Below, piece by piece: positions 25,540-37,116 of a stretch of DNA of 64,000 nt. The position numbers and the translations under genes were made by a program. Where the stretch lies: the NCBI RefSeq assembly GCF_000717995.1, contig NZ_JODM01000025.1, positions 186,001 to 250,000 of the forward strand, given 5' to 3'. Position 1 is the first letter of the stretch. Each line of letters begins with the position of its first letter. The DNA comes from Streptomyces violaceorubidus. Its GTDB lineage: Bacteria; Actinomycetota; Actinomycetes; Streptomycetales; Streptomycetaceae. The notes below the pieces were generated by a model that was not told the DNA's origin, made no database searches, and was given only the letters and a program-made list of their open reading frames with translations.

Positions 25540-27225
25540 ATGCCTCCCACGCTCGCCTCGCTCGTCCACCACTCGGCGCTGAAGCTGACCGTGCGCGCCG
25601 GCGAGGACCGCCTCGACGTGCCGGTGCGCTGGGCCCACGTCAGCGAACTCGCCGACCCCGTGCCCTACATGGAGGGCGGGGAGCTGCTGCTGATCACCGC
25701 CCTCCAGTTGGACGCCGAGGACCCCGAGGCGATGCACCGGTACGTGAAACGGCTGGTGGGCGCCGGAGTGGTGGGCCTCGGATTCGCCGTCGGGGTCAAC
25801 TACGACCACGTCCCCGAGGCACTGGTGGGAGCGGCCCGGCAGGAAGGGCTGCCGCTCCTGGAGGTGCCGCGCCGCACCCCCTTCCTCGCCATCAGCAAGG
25901 CCGTCTCCGCCGCCATCGCCGCCGAGCAGTACCGCGCGGTCACCGAGGGCTTCGCCGCCCAGCGCGAGCTGACCCGGCGCACCCTGACCGACGGTCCGGA
26001 GGGCCTGCTGGGGGTGCTCGCCGCCCAGGTCGACGGCTGGGCGGCGCTGTACGACGCCTCGGGCGCCGTCGTCGCCGCCGCACCGGAGTGGGCGGGCCGC
26101 AGGGCGGCGCGGCTCACGGCGGACGTGCAGCGGCTGCGGGAGCGCCCCGCACCGGCCTCGTCGGTGGTCGGCGGAGGCGGGGGCCCCGACAACGCCGAGA
26201 ACACCGAGAACACCGAGAACACCGACCGGGTCGAGCTGCACTCCCTGGGCACCTCCCGCAGGCCCCGCTCCGCGCTCGCCGTAGGCACGGCCGCCGCCCT
26301 CGGCACCGCCGAGCGGTACGCCGTCCACTCCGCCATCGCCCTGCTGACCCTCACCACGGAACGCTCCCGCTCCCTGCACGAGGCCGGGCTCCGCATCGAC
26401 GCGGCCGTGCTCCGCATGCTGCTGGCCGGCGAGCCCGACCACGCGCGCACGGTCGCCGGGGACCTGTACGGCGGCCTGCTGGACGCGCCGTTCCGGATGA
26501 TCGTCGCCGAGTCGGGGGCCGCCAGGAACCGGGCCACCACGGCCGCACCGGCCCCCGGCGACCCGGTCACGGACGCCGGCGGCGACCCGCTCGGCACCCT
26601 CGGCACCCTCAGCGCGCTCGCCGAAGTGGCGGAGACCGCGGCGGCCCGCTCCGGCGAGGCGGTGCTGGTCGTCCCCGACGGCGAACGGCTGGTGGTGCTG
26701 GCCACCGACGGCGGCGCGGCCGTCGCGGCCTGCGTCGAGCACGCGGCGGCGCTGGAAGCCGCCCGTCCGGCGGCCGAGCCCCGCGCGGGCGGCGACGAGG
26801 AGAGCCTGGTCATCGGCCTGTCCGCCCCCTCCGGTCCCATCGCCGCGGCCACCGCCTACAAGCAGGCCCAGCAGGCCCTGTCGGTGGCCCGCCGGCGCGG
26901 TCGCGTCTGCGTGGAGCACGAGCACGTGGCGGCCGGCTCGGTCCTGCCGCTCCTCGCCGACGACGCGGTGCGGGCCTTCGCCGACGGCCTCCTGCGGGCG
27001 CTGCGCGACCACGACGCCACCGGCCGCGGCGACCTGGTCGCCTCCGTGCGCGCCTGGCTCTCCCGCCACGGCCAGTGGGACGCGGCCGCCGCCGACCTCG
27101 GCGTCCACCGCCACACCCTGCGCTACCGGATGCGCCGGGTGGAGGAGATCCTCGGCCGCTCCCTGGACGACCCGGACGTACGCATGGAGCTGTGGCTGGC
27201 CCTGAAGGCGACGGCACCGGAGTAA
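25540..27225 (+). CDS. PucR-family transcriptional regulator
   Basis: A 561-residue regulator. The N-terminal PucR domain (about residues 5-125) has VRWAHVSELADPVPYMEGGELLLIT (seen here as WAHVSELADPVPYMEGGELL). A central GGDEF-like degenerate region carries KQAQQALSVARRRGR. The C-terminal HTH_30 reads WLSRHGQWDAAAADLGVHRH then TLRYRMRRVEEILGRSL (about 500-545). A short tandem Glu-Asn-Thr repeat sits near residue 222. PucR proteins respond to nitrogen catabolites; in Streptomyces and Bacillus relatives (GabR-type) they control GABA or purine catabolism. Its place between gabT and the aldehyde dehydrogenase at 27370 makes these the likely targets. No operator could be assigned confidently. Confidence 0.88.
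   Translation: MPPTLASLVHHSALKLTVRAGEDRLDVPVRWAHVSELADPVPYMEGGELLLITALQLDAEDPEAMHRYVKRLVGAGVVGLGFAVGVNYDHVPEALVGAARQEGLPLLEVPRRTPFLAISKAVSAAIAAEQYRAVTEGFAAQRELTRRTLTDGPEGLLGVLAAQVDGWAALYDASGAVVAAAPEWAGRRAARLTADVQRLRERPAPASSVVGGGGGPDNAENTENTENTDRVELHSLGTSRRPRSALAVGTAAALGTAERYAVHSAIALLTLTTERSRSLHEAGLRIDAAVLRMLLAGEPDHARTVAGDLYGGLLDAPFRMIVAESGAARNRATTAAPAPGDPVTDAGGDPLGTLGTLSALAEVAETAAARSGEAVLVVPDGERLVVLATDGGAAVAACVEHAAALEAARPAAEPRAGGDEESLVIGLSAPSGPIAAATAYKQAQQALSVARRRGRVCVEHEHVAAGSVLPLLADDAVRAFADGLLRALRDHDATGRGDLVASVRAWLSRHGQWDAAAADLGVHRHTLRYRMRRVEEILGRSLDDPDVRMELWLALKATAPE
26202..26228 (+). repeat. Three 9-base tandem repeats inside the PucR gene
   Basis: The unit GCCGAGAAC/ACCGAGAAC is repeated three times in frame, coding for ENT ENT ENT in a linker between domains. 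Such a repeat can change copy number without shifting the frame. Confidence 0.7.
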
Positions 27226-27369
27226 CGGCCGACCCCACCTGGCCACCACGTCGAACACCCGCCGACCACCACTACACCCCGGACAAACACCGTCCACCCC
27301 GCCCCGCCCTACCGTGGACCCCGCACCCGTACAACATCACCCCCAACGCGGAAGGGCCGGGACTCGACA

Positions 27370-28815
<1,446 letters not shown>

Positions 28816-28824
28816 AGCCTGGTC

Positions 28825-29238
28825 TCACCCGGCGTCGAGCTGGTGGTCCGCCCAGACGTACGTCTCGGGCAGCAGGTCGGCGACGGGGACCTCACGGACG
28901 TGGTCCCCGGCGCCGACGATCACCCTGAGCCCGGGGAAGTAGTCGAGCAGGACCTGGCGGCACCGGCCGCACGGCGGGACGACCCCGCGCCCGCGGTCGC
29001 CGACGGCGACGATCGTCGCCAGCTCGTACACGCCCTGGGCCGCCGCCGCGCCGACGACGACCAGCTCGGCGCAGGGGCCGCCGGTGAAGTGGTAGGCGTT
29101 GACCGCCGTGACGATCCGGCCGTCCAGGGCGCGGGCCGCGGCCGCCATGGTGTGGTTGTCGCCCCGGCAACGGGTGCGGGCCACGTGCGCCGCGGCCTCG
29201 ATGAGTTCGTGGTCGACGGGGTGCGTCTGCGAGGTCAT
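28825..29238 (-). CDS. Cytidine deaminase-fold protein, blasticidin-S deaminase-like
   Basis: A 137-residue zinc deaminase. The HFTGGPCAELVVVGAAAAQG motif gives the first zinc ligand C56 and proton shuttle E58, and PPCGRCRQVLLDYFP gives C90 and C93. The spacing, PCGRCRQ wording and total length are very close to blasticidin-S deaminase (about 130 residues), and the classical cytidine deaminase N-terminal region is reduced. It could deaminate cytidine, a modified nucleoside or an aminoacyl-nucleoside antibiotic. It converges on the aldehyde dehydrogenase (9-base gap) and has only a weak GAGACG ribosome binding site. The true substrate needs a biochemical test; self-protection is one possibility. 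Confidence 0.8.
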   Translation of the reverse strand: MTSQTHPVDHELIEAAAHVARTRCRGDNHTMAAAARALDGRIVTAVNAYHFTGGPCAELVVVGAAAAQGVYELATIVAVGDRGRGVVPPCGRCRQVLLDYFPGLRVIVGAGDHVREVPVADLLPETYVWADHQLDAG

Positions 29239-29483
29239 CGTCTCTGCCTTGTCAGGTGACGGGCGGTGTCGGGCCGGGGGCCGTCGGCCGCGCTGCGAAC
29301 GGGATCGGCCGCCCTGCCGTGCGGGCGGGGCCGACCGCTCCTACTGTGCGGCAGCCCGACGCCCGGCCCGACACCAGGCCCCGCAAGCGGCGAACCGTCG
29401 TCGACGACACGCCCGGCCCCGCCCTCGCGCACCGCGGCGGGGCACCGCCCCGACCGGGCCCGGTCCGCGCGGGCGGCGAGTCA

Positions 29484-29519
29484 GGGGCCCGGCACCGGTA
29501 GCCGCCGGTACCGGGCCCC
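29484..29519 (-). terminator. Hairpin terminator past the glycosidase remnant
   Basis: GGGGCCCGGCACCGG (29484-29498) pairs with CCGGTACCGGGCCCC (29505-29519) with one mismatch and a six-base loop. It follows the minus-strand glycosidase remnant and probably marks the end of the former gene. Confidence 0.65.
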
Positions 29520-29539
29520 CTCCCCGTGCCGGACTCCTC

Positions 29540-30119
<580 letters not shown>

Positions 30120-30199
30120 GGTCAGCGGCGGCTGACCACGCCCCCCGCGCACCACCGGAGAGTCCCGCGGGGCGGGGCCGGCGGCCGGACGGCGGAGTG

Positions 30200-31213
30200 C
30201 TACGGCTGGACGGGCGCCGGTCCCGAGCTGGCCCGGACGGTCAGCTCCGGCGCGAGCAGCACGACCTCGTCGCTGCCGCGGCCGTCGAGCTTGGCGACCA
30301 GCTGTTCCACGGCCCGCCGCCCCATCTCCTGCGCGGGCACCGCGACCGAGGTGAGCCGCACCGAGGCCTGGATGGCGACCTGCTCGGGGCAGACCGCGAC
30401 CACCGACACGTCCTCCGGCACGGCCCGGCCCTGCTGGCGCAGCAGGGCGAGCAGCGGCTCGACCGCCGCCTCGTTCTGGACGACGAATCCCGTGGTGTCC
30501 GGGCGTTCGTCGAAGACGCGGGCCAGGGTCGCGGCCATCGCGTCGTACCCGCCCTCGCAGGGCCGGTGCAGCAGCCGCAGCTCCAGCTCCCGTGCGCGGG
30601 TGCGCAGGCCGTCGAGGGTGCGCTCGGCGAAGCCGGTGTGCCGCTCGTAGACGGCGGCGGCCTCGCCGATGACCGCGACGTCGCGGTGGCCCAGCCGCGC
30701 CAGGTGCTCCACACAGAGCGCGCCGGTCGCCCGGAAGTCCAAGTCGACGCAGGTGAGGCCCTCGGTGTCGGCGGGGAGTCCGATCAGCACGGACGGCTGG
30801 TCGGCGCCGCGCAGCAGCGGGAGCCGCTCGTCGTCGAGCTCGACGTCCATCAGGATCATGGCGTCGGCGAGTCCGCTGCCGGTGACGCGGCGCACCGCGT
30901 CGGGGCCCTCCTCGTCGGTGAGCAGCAGGATGTCGTACCCGTGGGTGCGCGCGACGGCCGCGACCGCGATGGCGATCTCCATCATGACCGGCACGTACAT
31001 GTCGGTGCGCAGCGGAATCATGAGGGCGATGATGTTCGACCGGCTGCTGGCCAGGGCGCGGGCTCCGGCGTTCGGGTGGTAGCCGAGCTTCCGGATGCTC
31101 TCCTCGACCCGCTGCCGGGTGGTGGTGGAGATGGACCGCTTGCCGCTGAGGACATAGCTCACCGTGCTCGCCGAGACTCCGGCGTGCTGGGCGACCTCGG
31201 CGAGAGTGACCAT
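30200..31213 (-). CDS. LacI-family transcriptional regulator
   Basis: A 337-residue LacI/GalR repressor. ATG 31213 gives the standard N-terminus MVTLAEVAQHAGVSASTVSY with the helix-turn-helix at residues 3-24 and hinge RALASSRSNIIALMIP. The ligand-binding domain runs to the end, with typical VLIGLPADTEGLTCVDLDFR and FVVQNEAAVEPLLALLRQQG segments. Two operator-like palindromes lie just upstream (31233 and 31320). The gene precedes the GH3 remnant on the same strand, so it probably once controlled beta-glucoside or xyloside use together with autorepression. What it regulates now is unclear; the acyl-CoA dehydrogenase is divergent and shares the intergenic region. Confidence 0.92.
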   Translation of the reverse strand: MVTLAEVAQHAGVSASTVSYVLSGKRSISTTTRQRVEESIRKLGYHPNAGARALASSRSNIIALMIPLRTDMYVPVMMEIAIAVAAVARTHGYDILLLTDEEGPDAVRRVTGSGLADAMILMDVELDDERLPLLRGADQPSVLIGLPADTEGLTCVDLDFRATGALCVEHLARLGHRDVAVIGEAAAVYERHTGFAERTLDGLRTRARELELRLLHRPCEGGYDAMAATLARVFDERPDTTGFVVQNEAAVEPLLALLRQQGRAVPEDVSVVAVCPEQVAIQASVRLTSVAVPAQEMGRRAVEQLVAKLDGRGSDEVVLLAPELTVRASSGPAPVQP

Positions 31214-31232
31214 CCAGCTCTCCAAGCGGTGT

Positions 31233-31242
31233 GAAGCGCTTC
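31233..31242. promoter_or_regulatory. LacI-type half-strength operator
   Basis: GAAGCGCTTC is a perfect ten-base palindrome 20 bases before the LacI start codon. It is the core of the longer palindrome at 31320. Confidence 0.6.
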
Positions 31243-31319
31243 GACAGCGCGTGGGGGCGAACAGGGGCGAGCGAGGGTGGTTCGACAGTAACCGCAGCGA
31301 GGATGGGTGTCCAGAGCCT

Positions 31320-31335
31320 GTCGAAGCGCTTCGAC
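31320..31335. promoter_or_regulatory. Perfect LacI-family operator palindrome
   Basis: GTCGAAGCGCTTCGAC is a perfect 16-base palindrome with the CG centre typical of LacI-family operators. It lies 107 bases upstream of the LacI gene and 174 upstream of the acyl-CoA dehydrogenase. Two sites about 90 bases apart would allow DNA looping. Confidence 0.75.
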
Positions 31336-31508
31336 TGCTCTCTCTCCCGCGTTTCCTCGTCGCGTCTCCCTTCCCCAGCAGTATCGGCCGAACGGCCGCG
31401 CGCAGGGTGGCTGGGTCGCCCGGGATCGGGTACATACGATCGAGTAGCACCGACTAGTGACGTACGTCCGTAAGTTCGTGCAGGGCGATTCGTGGCGAGG
31501 TGAGCCTC

Positions 31509-33473
31509 ATGTCCGCACCACCCACCCCATCCTCCCGTCCCACCGTCACCGAACGTGAGGCCCGACAGGTCGCGGAGGCGGCCCGGGAACAGGACTGGCG
31601 CAAGCCCAGCTTCGCCAAGGAGCTGTTCCTCGGCCGCTTCCGTCTCGACCTCCTCCACCCCCACCCGGTCCCGGCCGACGAGGACGTCCAGCGGGGCGAG
31701 GAGTTCCTCGCCAAGCTGCGCGACTTCTGCGAGACGAAGATCGACGGTGCCGTGATCGAGCGCGACGCGCGGATCCCCGACGACGTGATCACCGGGCTGA
31801 AGGAACTGGGCGCCTTCGGCATGAAGATCGACACCAAGTACGGCGGCCTCGGCCTGACCCAGGTCTACTACAACAAGGCCCTCGCCCTGGTCGGGTCCGC
31901 CAGCCCGGCGATCGGCGCGCTCCTCTCCGCCCACCAGTCGATCGGCGTGCCGCAGCCGCTGAAGATGTTCGGCACCCAGGAGCAGAAGGACACCTTCCTG
32001 CCGCGCTGCGCCCGCACCGACATCTCGGCGTTCCTGCTGACCGAGCCGGACGTCGGCTCCGACCCGGCGCGGCTGGCCACCACCGCGGTCCGGGACGGCG
32101 ACGACTACGTCCTCGACGGCGTGAAGCTGTGGACCACCAACGGAGTCGTCGCCGACCTCCTCGTGGTCATGGCCCGCGTCCCCGAGCCGGAGCACGGGCA
32201 GGGAGGCAAGGACGGCAGGGGCGGCATCACCGCCTTCGTCGTCGAGGCCGCCTCCGAGGGCATCACCGTCGAGAACCGCAACGCCTTCATGGGCCTGCGT
32301 GGCCTGGAGAACGGTGTCACCCGCTTCCACCGCGTCCGCGTCCCGGCCGCCCACCGTATCGGCCCCGAGGGCGCCGGCCTCAAGATCGCCCTCACCACCC
32401 TCAACACCGGCCGCCTCTCGCTGCCCGCCATGTGCGTCGGCGCCGGCAAGTGGTGCCTGAAGATCGCCCGCGAGTGGTCCGCGGTGCGCGAGCAGTGGGG
32501 CAAGCCGGTGGCGCTGCACGAGGCGGTCGGCTCCAAGATCTCCTTCATCGCCGCGACGACCTTCGCGCTGGAGGCCGTCCTGGACCTCTCCTCCCAGATG
32601 GCCGACGAGGACCGCAACGACATCCGCATCGAGGCCGCCCTCGCCAAGCTCTACGGCTCCGAGATGGCCTGCCTGATGGCCGACGAACTGGTCCAGATCC
32701 GCGGCGGCCGGGGCTTCGAGACCGCCGCGTCCCTCGAAGCCCGCGGCGAGCGCGCGGTCCCCGCCGAGCAACTCCTGCGCGACCTGCGCATCAACCGCAT
32801 CTTCGAGGGCTCCACCGAGATCATGCACCTGCTGATCGCGCGCGAGGCCGTCGACGCCCACCTCTCGGTCGCGGGGGACCTGATCGACCCCGACAAGTCC
32901 CTCTCCGACAAGGCGAGGGCGGGCGCCCAGGCGGGCGTCTTCTACGCCAAGTGGCTGCCGAAGCTCGTCGCCGGCCCCGGTCAACTCCCGCGGGCGTACG
33001 GCGACTTCCACCCCTCCGGCCACCCCGACCTCTCCGGCCACCTGCGCTACGTCGAACGCACCGCCCGCAAGCTCGCCCGCTCCACCTTCTACGCCATGTC
33101 CCGCTGGCAGGGCCGGATGGAGACCAAGCAGGGCTTCCTCGGCCGGATCGTCGACATCGGCGCGGAGCTGTTCGCGATGAGCGCCGCGTGCGTACGCGCC
33201 GAGCACCTTCGGGCCAAGGACGACCACGGCCGCGAGGCCTACCAGCTCGCCGATGCCTTCTGCCGCCAGTCCCGCCTCCGCGTGGAGGAACTCTTCGGCC
33301 GCCTGTGGAGCAACACCGACGACGTGGACCGCAAGGTAGTCAAGGGCGTGCTGGGCGGCGCGTACGCGTGGCTGGAGCAGGGCGTCGTCGACCCCTCGGG
33401 CGACGGCCCGTGGATCGCGGACGCGGCGCCGGGCGCGAGCACCAAGGAGAACGTCCGCCGAGCCGTCGGCTGA
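31509..33473 (+). CDS. Acyl-CoA dehydrogenase, VLCAD/ACAD9-like long form
   Basis: A 654-residue flavoprotein, about 250 residues longer than ordinary acyl-CoA dehydrogenases. ATG 31509 follows GAGGTGA. The ACAD core (about 60-455) shows AFLLTEPDVGSDPARLATTA and LWTTNGVVADLLVVMARV for FAD and substrate binding, and the catalytic-base region RINRIFEGSTEIMHLLIARE. A helical C-terminal domain (about 470-630) is as in mitochondrial VLCAD, which binds membranes. It should carry out the first oxidation of long-chain acyl-CoA. It is divergent from the LacI gene and may share its operators. No electron transfer flavoprotein gene is adjacent. Confidence 0.9.
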   Translation: MSAPPTPSSRPTVTEREARQVAEAAREQDWRKPSFAKELFLGRFRLDLLHPHPVPADEDVQRGEEFLAKLRDFCETKIDGAVIERDARIPDDVITGLKELGAFGMKIDTKYGGLGLTQVYYNKALALVGSASPAIGALLSAHQSIGVPQPLKMFGTQEQKDTFLPRCARTDISAFLLTEPDVGSDPARLATTAVRDGDDYVLDGVKLWTTNGVVADLLVVMARVPEPEHGQGGKDGRGGITAFVVEAASEGITVENRNAFMGLRGLENGVTRFHRVRVPAAHRIGPEGAGLKIALTTLNTGRLSLPAMCVGAGKWCLKIAREWSAVREQWGKPVALHEAVGSKISFIAATTFALEAVLDLSSQMADEDRNDIRIEAALAKLYGSEMACLMADELVQIRGGRGFETAASLEARGERAVPAEQLLRDLRINRIFEGSTEIMHLLIAREAVDAHLSVAGDLIDPDKSLSDKARAGAQAGVFYAKWLPKLVAGPGQLPRAYGDFHPSGHPDLSGHLRYVERTARKLARSTFYAMSRWQGRMETKQGFLGRIVDIGAELFAMSAACVRAEHLRAKDDHGREAYQLADAFCRQSRLRVEELFGRLWSNTDDVDRKVVKGVLGGAYAWLEQGVVDPSGDGPWIADAAPGASTKENVRRAVG

Positions 33474-33677
33474 CCCGCCGGAGCACGCCGTCGGGGAACG
33501 ACGGGGCGCCCGGCCGGATCCCGCTCGGACGGGCCGGCGCGCAGCAGCCGGGCCGGGGCGTGCGCGAGGGCGGGTACCGGCGGTGGGAGCCGGCCCGGGG
33601 GTCCTCCCGCGGGCGCGCGACACCCGACCGAGGGACGCGCTGTCCTCCCGCAGGGCCGTTACGGCCACAATGGGGGG

Positions 33678-34934
33678 ATGAGCGACAGTCCAGCCCCACT
33701 CGCCGACCCCCACCTCGTCTACGACCCGGTGGCGGGCGACGGCCCGAAGGACGTGGTGATCCTCGGGTCCACCGGGTCGATCGGGACCCAGGCCATCGAC
33801 CTCGTGCTGCGCAACCCGGACCGCTTCCGGGTCACCGCCCTGTCCGCCAACGGCGGCCGGGTCGCCCTCCTCGCCGAGCAGGCGTACCGGCTGAAGGCGC
33901 GGACCGTCGCCGTCGCCCGCGAGGACGTCGTACCGGCACTGCGGGAGGCGCTCACCGCGTGGTACGGCGCGGGCGAGCCGCTTCCGGAGATCCTCGCCGG
34001 ACCGGACGCGGCCACCGAGCTCGCCGCCTCCGACTGCCACACCGTGCTCAACGGCATCACCGGCTCCATCGGACTCGCGCCCACGCTGGCCGCCCTGGAG
34101 GCGGGGCGCACCCTCGCGCTGGCCAACAAGGAGTCGCTCATCGTCGGCGGCCCGCTGGTCAAGGCGCTGGCCAAGCCGGGCCAGATCATCCCGGTCGACT
34201 CCGAGCACGCCGCCCTCTTCCAGGCGCTGGCCGCCGGCACCCGCGCCGACGTGCGCAAGCTGGTCGTCACCGCGTCCGGCGGCCCGTTCCGGGGCCGGAC
34301 CAGGGACCAGCTGGCGGCCGTCACCGTCGAGGACGCCCTCGCCCACCCCACCTGGGCCATGGGCCCGGTGATCACGATCAACTCCGCGACCCTCGTCAAC
34401 AAGGGCCTGGAGGTGATCGAGGCCCACCTGCTCTACGACATTCCCTTCGACCGCATCGAGGTGGTCGTGCACCCGCAGTCGTATGTCCACTCGATGGTCG
34501 AGTACACGGACGGATCGACACTGGCCCACGCCACGCCCCCCGACATGGGCGGGCCCATCGCCGTCGGCCTCGGCTGGCCCGAACGCGTCCCCGACGCCGC
34601 CCCCGCCTTCGACTGGAGCAAGGCCTCGACCTGGGAGTTCTTCCCGCTGGACAACGAGGCCTTCCCCTCCGTCGACCTGGCCCGGCACGTCGGACAGCTC
34701 GCGGGCACGGCCCCGGCGGTGTTCAATGCCGCCAATGAGGAGTGCGTCGAGGCGTTCCGCTCCGGCGCGCTGCCGTTTCTCGGGATCATGGAGACCGTCA
34801 CGCGGGTGGTCGAGGAGCACGGCACCCCCCGTACGGGAACCTCGCTCACCGTCGCGGACGTCCTCGAAGCGGAGACCTGGGCACGCGCCCGGGCCCGGCA
34901 ACTGGCGGCACAGACGGCGGAGGCCCGTGCATGA
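33678..34934 (+). CDS. dxr: 1-deoxy-D-xylulose-5-phosphate reductoisomerase
   Basis: A 418-residue Dxr of the methylerythritol phosphate isoprenoid pathway. NADPH-binding [20 protein letters not shown] lies at residues 31-50, [11 protein letters not shown] and [13 protein letters not shown] give metal and substrate ligands, [10 protein letters not shown] follows, and [28 protein letters not shown] holds the C-terminal motif ([10 protein letters not shown] and [10 protein letters not shown]). Converts DXP to 2-C-methylerythritol 4-phosphate. ATG 33678 follows GGGGG. It overlaps the next gene by four bases (ATGA), and the broken ispG, another enzyme of the same pathway, follows. Confidence 0.97.
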   Translation: MSDSPAPLADPHLVYDPVAGDGPKDVVILGSTGSIGTQAIDLVLRNPDRFRVTALSANGGRVALLAEQAYRLKARTVAVAREDVVPALREALTAWYGAGEPLPEILAGPDAATELAASDCHTVLNGITGSIGLAPTLAALEAGRTLALANKESLIVGGPLVKALAKPGQIIPVDSEHAALFQALAAGTRADVRKLVVTASGGPFRGRTRDQLAAVTVEDALAHPTWAMGPVITINSATLVNKGLEVIEAHLLYDIPFDRIEVVVHPQSYVHSMVEYTDGSTLAHATPPDMGGPIAVGLGWPERVPDAAPAFDWSKASTWEFFPLDNEAFPSVDLARHVGQLAGTAPAVFNAANEECVEAFRSGALPFLGIMETVTRVVEEHGTPRTGTSLTVADVLEAETWARARARQLAAQTAEARA

Positions 34935-36235
34935 CGACCCTGATGTTCATCCTCGGCATAGTCCTCTTCGCCATCGGTCTGCTGTTCTCCATCGCCTGGC
35001 ACGAGCTGGGCCACCTGTCCACCGCCAAGATGTTCGGCATCCGGGTGCCGCAGTACATGGTGGGCTTCGGGCCGACGCTCTTCTCCAAGAAGAAGGGCGA
35101 CACCGAGTACGGGGTCAAGGCCATCCCGTTCGGCGGCTACATCCGCATGATCGGCATGTTCCCGCCCGGCCCCGACGGCCGCCTGGAGGCACGCTCCACC
35201 TCGCCGTGGCGCGGGATGATAGAGGACGCCCGCTCGGCCGCCTTCGAGGAGCTGCAACCCGGTGACGAGAAGCGCCTCTTCTACACGCGCAAGCCGTGGA
35301 AGCGCGTCATCGTGATGTTCGCCGGCCCGTTCATGAACCTCGTCCTCGCCGTGGTGCTCTTCCTCACGGTGCTGATGGGCTTCGGCATCTCCCAGCAGAC
35401 CACCACCGTCAGCTCGGTCTCCCAGTGCGTCATCTCGCAGAGCGAGAACCGCGACGACTGCACCAAGTCCGACCCCGCCTCCCCGGCCGCCGCGGCGGGC
35501 CTGCGGGCCGGGGACAAGATCCTCGCCTTCGACGGCGTACGCACCGACGACTGGGACAAGCTGTCCGACCTGATCCGCGCCAACCCCGGCGAGGACGTGC
35601 CGGTCGTCGTCGAGCGCAAGGGCGAGGAGATCACCCTCCACGCGACCATCGCCACCAACAAGGTCGCCAAGAAGGACTCAAGCGGTCAGATCGTCCAGGG
35701 CGAGTACGTCACCGCCGGCTTCCTCGGCTTCAGCGCCGCCACCGGCGTGGTCAAGCAGGACTTCGGCCAGTCCGTGACGTGGATGGGCGACCGGATCGGC
35801 GACGCGGTCGACTCCCTCGCCGCCCTGCCCGCCAAGATCCCCGCTCTGTGGGACGCGGCCTTCGGCGACGGACCCCGCGAGGCCGACTCCCCGATGGGCG
35901 TCGTCGGCGCCGCCCGCGTCGGGGGCGAGATCGCCACCCTGGACATCCCGCCCACCCAGCAGCTCGCCATGTTCGTCATGCTCGTGGCCGGCTTCAACCT
36001 CTCCCTGTTCCTCTTCAACATGCTGCCGCTGCTGCCGCTCGACGGCGGCCACATCGCGGGCGCCCTGTGGGAATCGCTGCGCCGCGGCACCGCCAGGGTG
36101 CTGCGCAGGCCCGACCCCGGGCCCTTCGACGTGGCGAAGCTGATGCCGGTGGCCTACGTGGTGGCGGGCGTCTTCGTCTGCTTCACGCTGCTCGTCCTGG
36201 TGGCGGACGTCGTCAACCCGGTGCGCATCACCTGA
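34931..36235 (+). CDS. Site-2-type intramembrane zinc metalloprotease (RseP/M50 family)
   Basis: A 434-residue integral membrane protease. The zinc-binding HELGH lies at residues 24-28 in the first helix, with the third ligand in [15 protein letters not shown] near residue 370. A PDZ domain occupies about 165-260 ([18 protein letters not shown]). [13 protein letters not shown] is the usual membrane-reentrant loop. The family cuts anti-sigma factors and signal-peptide remnants within the membrane. Its overlap with dxr and position before ispG is conserved in actinobacteria. A hairpin terminator follows at 36307. Confidence 0.95.
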   Translation: MTTLMFILGIVLFAIGLLFSIAWHELGHLSTAKMFGIRVPQYMVGFGPTLFSKKKGDTEYGVKAIPFGGYIRMIGMFPPGPDGRLEARSTSPWRGMIEDARSAAFEELQPGDEKRLFYTRKPWKRVIVMFAGPFMNLVLAVVLFLTVLMGFGISQQTTTVSSVSQCVISQSENRDDCTKSDPASPAAAAGLRAGDKILAFDGVRTDDWDKLSDLIRANPGEDVPVVVERKGEEITLHATIATNKVAKKDSSGQIVQGEYVTAGFLGFSAATGVVKQDFGQSVTWMGDRIGDAVDSLAALPAKIPALWDAAFGDGPREADSPMGVVGAARVGGEIATLDIPPTQQLAMFVMLVAGFNLSLFLFNMLPLLPLDGGHIAGALWESLRRGTARVLRRPDPGPFDVAKLMPVAYVVAGVFVCFTLLVLVADVVNPVRIT

Positions 36236-36306
36236 CGACCGGACCGGCCGGGCGGCACCCGGCGTGATCACCCGATCCGCGGACCGTCCGACCGATCGGA
36301 TGAGAG

Positions 36307-36341
36307 GCCCGATCCGGAGAGCATGTCCCTCCGGACCGGGC
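36307..36341 (+). terminator. Hairpin after the site-2 protease
   Basis: GCCCGATCCGGAG (36307-36319) and CTCCGGACCGGGC (36329-36341) form a 13-base stem with one mismatch and a nine-base loop, 72 bases past the stop. Confidence 0.65.
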
Positions 36342-36492
36342 TTCACTCGCCGCGCCCGGCAGATGGACGCCATAGGGTGCATCTCCCGTACGCCGCGTGC
36401 CCGCCGTTCCTGTCGGTGCCGTAATCTCGATTGCCGGAGCCCGCCGCTGAACGGGACCGGACCTTGATCCACGACTTGGGGTTGCACAGCAG

Positions 36493-37105
36493 ATGACTGC
36501 GATTTCTCTCGGCATGCCGGACGTTCCGACCAGGCTCGCGGAGCGCCGCAAGAGCCGGCAGATCCAGGTCGGACCCGTGGCGGTGGGCGGCGACGCCCCC
36601 GTGTCGGTGCAGTCCATGACCACGACGCGCACCTCCGACATCGGCGCCACCCTCCAGCAGATCGCCGAGCTGACGGCGTCCGGCTGCCAGATCGTCCGCG
36701 TGGCCTGCCCGACCCAGGACGACGCCGACGCGCTGCCCGTCATCGCCAGGCGCATCGGTGTGAACGCGGGCTCCCTGGACCGCCGCCTGCTCCAGAAGTA
36801 CGGCAGGGCGACCCCCGAGGCCCTGGCCGAGTCCGCCCTGTGGGAGGCGTCGCTCTTCGAGGAGCACGACTTCCGCGACATCAAGATCTCGGTCAAGCAC
36901 AACGACCCGGTCGTCATGGTCGAGGCCTACCGCCAGCCTGCGCCAGCGCGGCCTGGAGATCGTCTCCTGCCCGTCCTGCGGCCGCGCCCAGGTGGACGTG
37001 TACAAGCTGGCCGAGGAGGTCACCGCCGGTCTGGAGGGCATGGAGGTCCCGCTCCGCGTCGCCGTCATGGGCTGCGTCGTCAACGACCAGCAGATCTCAG
37101 GGTGA
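36493..37105 (+). pseudogene. ispG: Broken ispG (gcpE), 4-hydroxy-3-methylbut-2-enyl diphosphate synthase
   Basis: The N-terminus is a perfect ispG start ([20 protein letters not shown], then [20 protein letters not shown]). The family is about 380-390 residues; only about 200 survive. At 36750 PVIAR joins directly to [18 protein letters not shown], losing about 55-60 residues of the TIM barrel in frame. At 36936 VEAYRQ joins to [20 protein letters not shown] in another frame, losing about 60 residues. At about 37090 GCVVN is followed by QQISG and a stop, losing the last 60 or so, including the GPGE loop and the remaining Fe-S ligand region. The shifted frame before 36936 stays open into the next gene. 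Streptomyces often carry a second ispG with hopanoid genes, which could cover the loss. Confidence 0.9.
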
Positions 37106-37116
37106 GGCCCCCGCAC

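Noticed and set aside
21343..27297. A very long minus-strand open frame (almost 2,000 residues) joining gabT with sequence opposite the ATPase and PucR genes
   Set aside because: Only the gabT part has protein-like composition and motifs. The rest is antisense to two well-supported genes and is low-complexity Arg/Gly/Ala, as expected where GC-rich codons leave few stops.
33474..33677. Possible small gene between the acyl-CoA dehydrogenase and dxr
   Set aside because: No frame has a ribosome binding site or protein-like pattern; only GC-rich noncoding sequence is seen.
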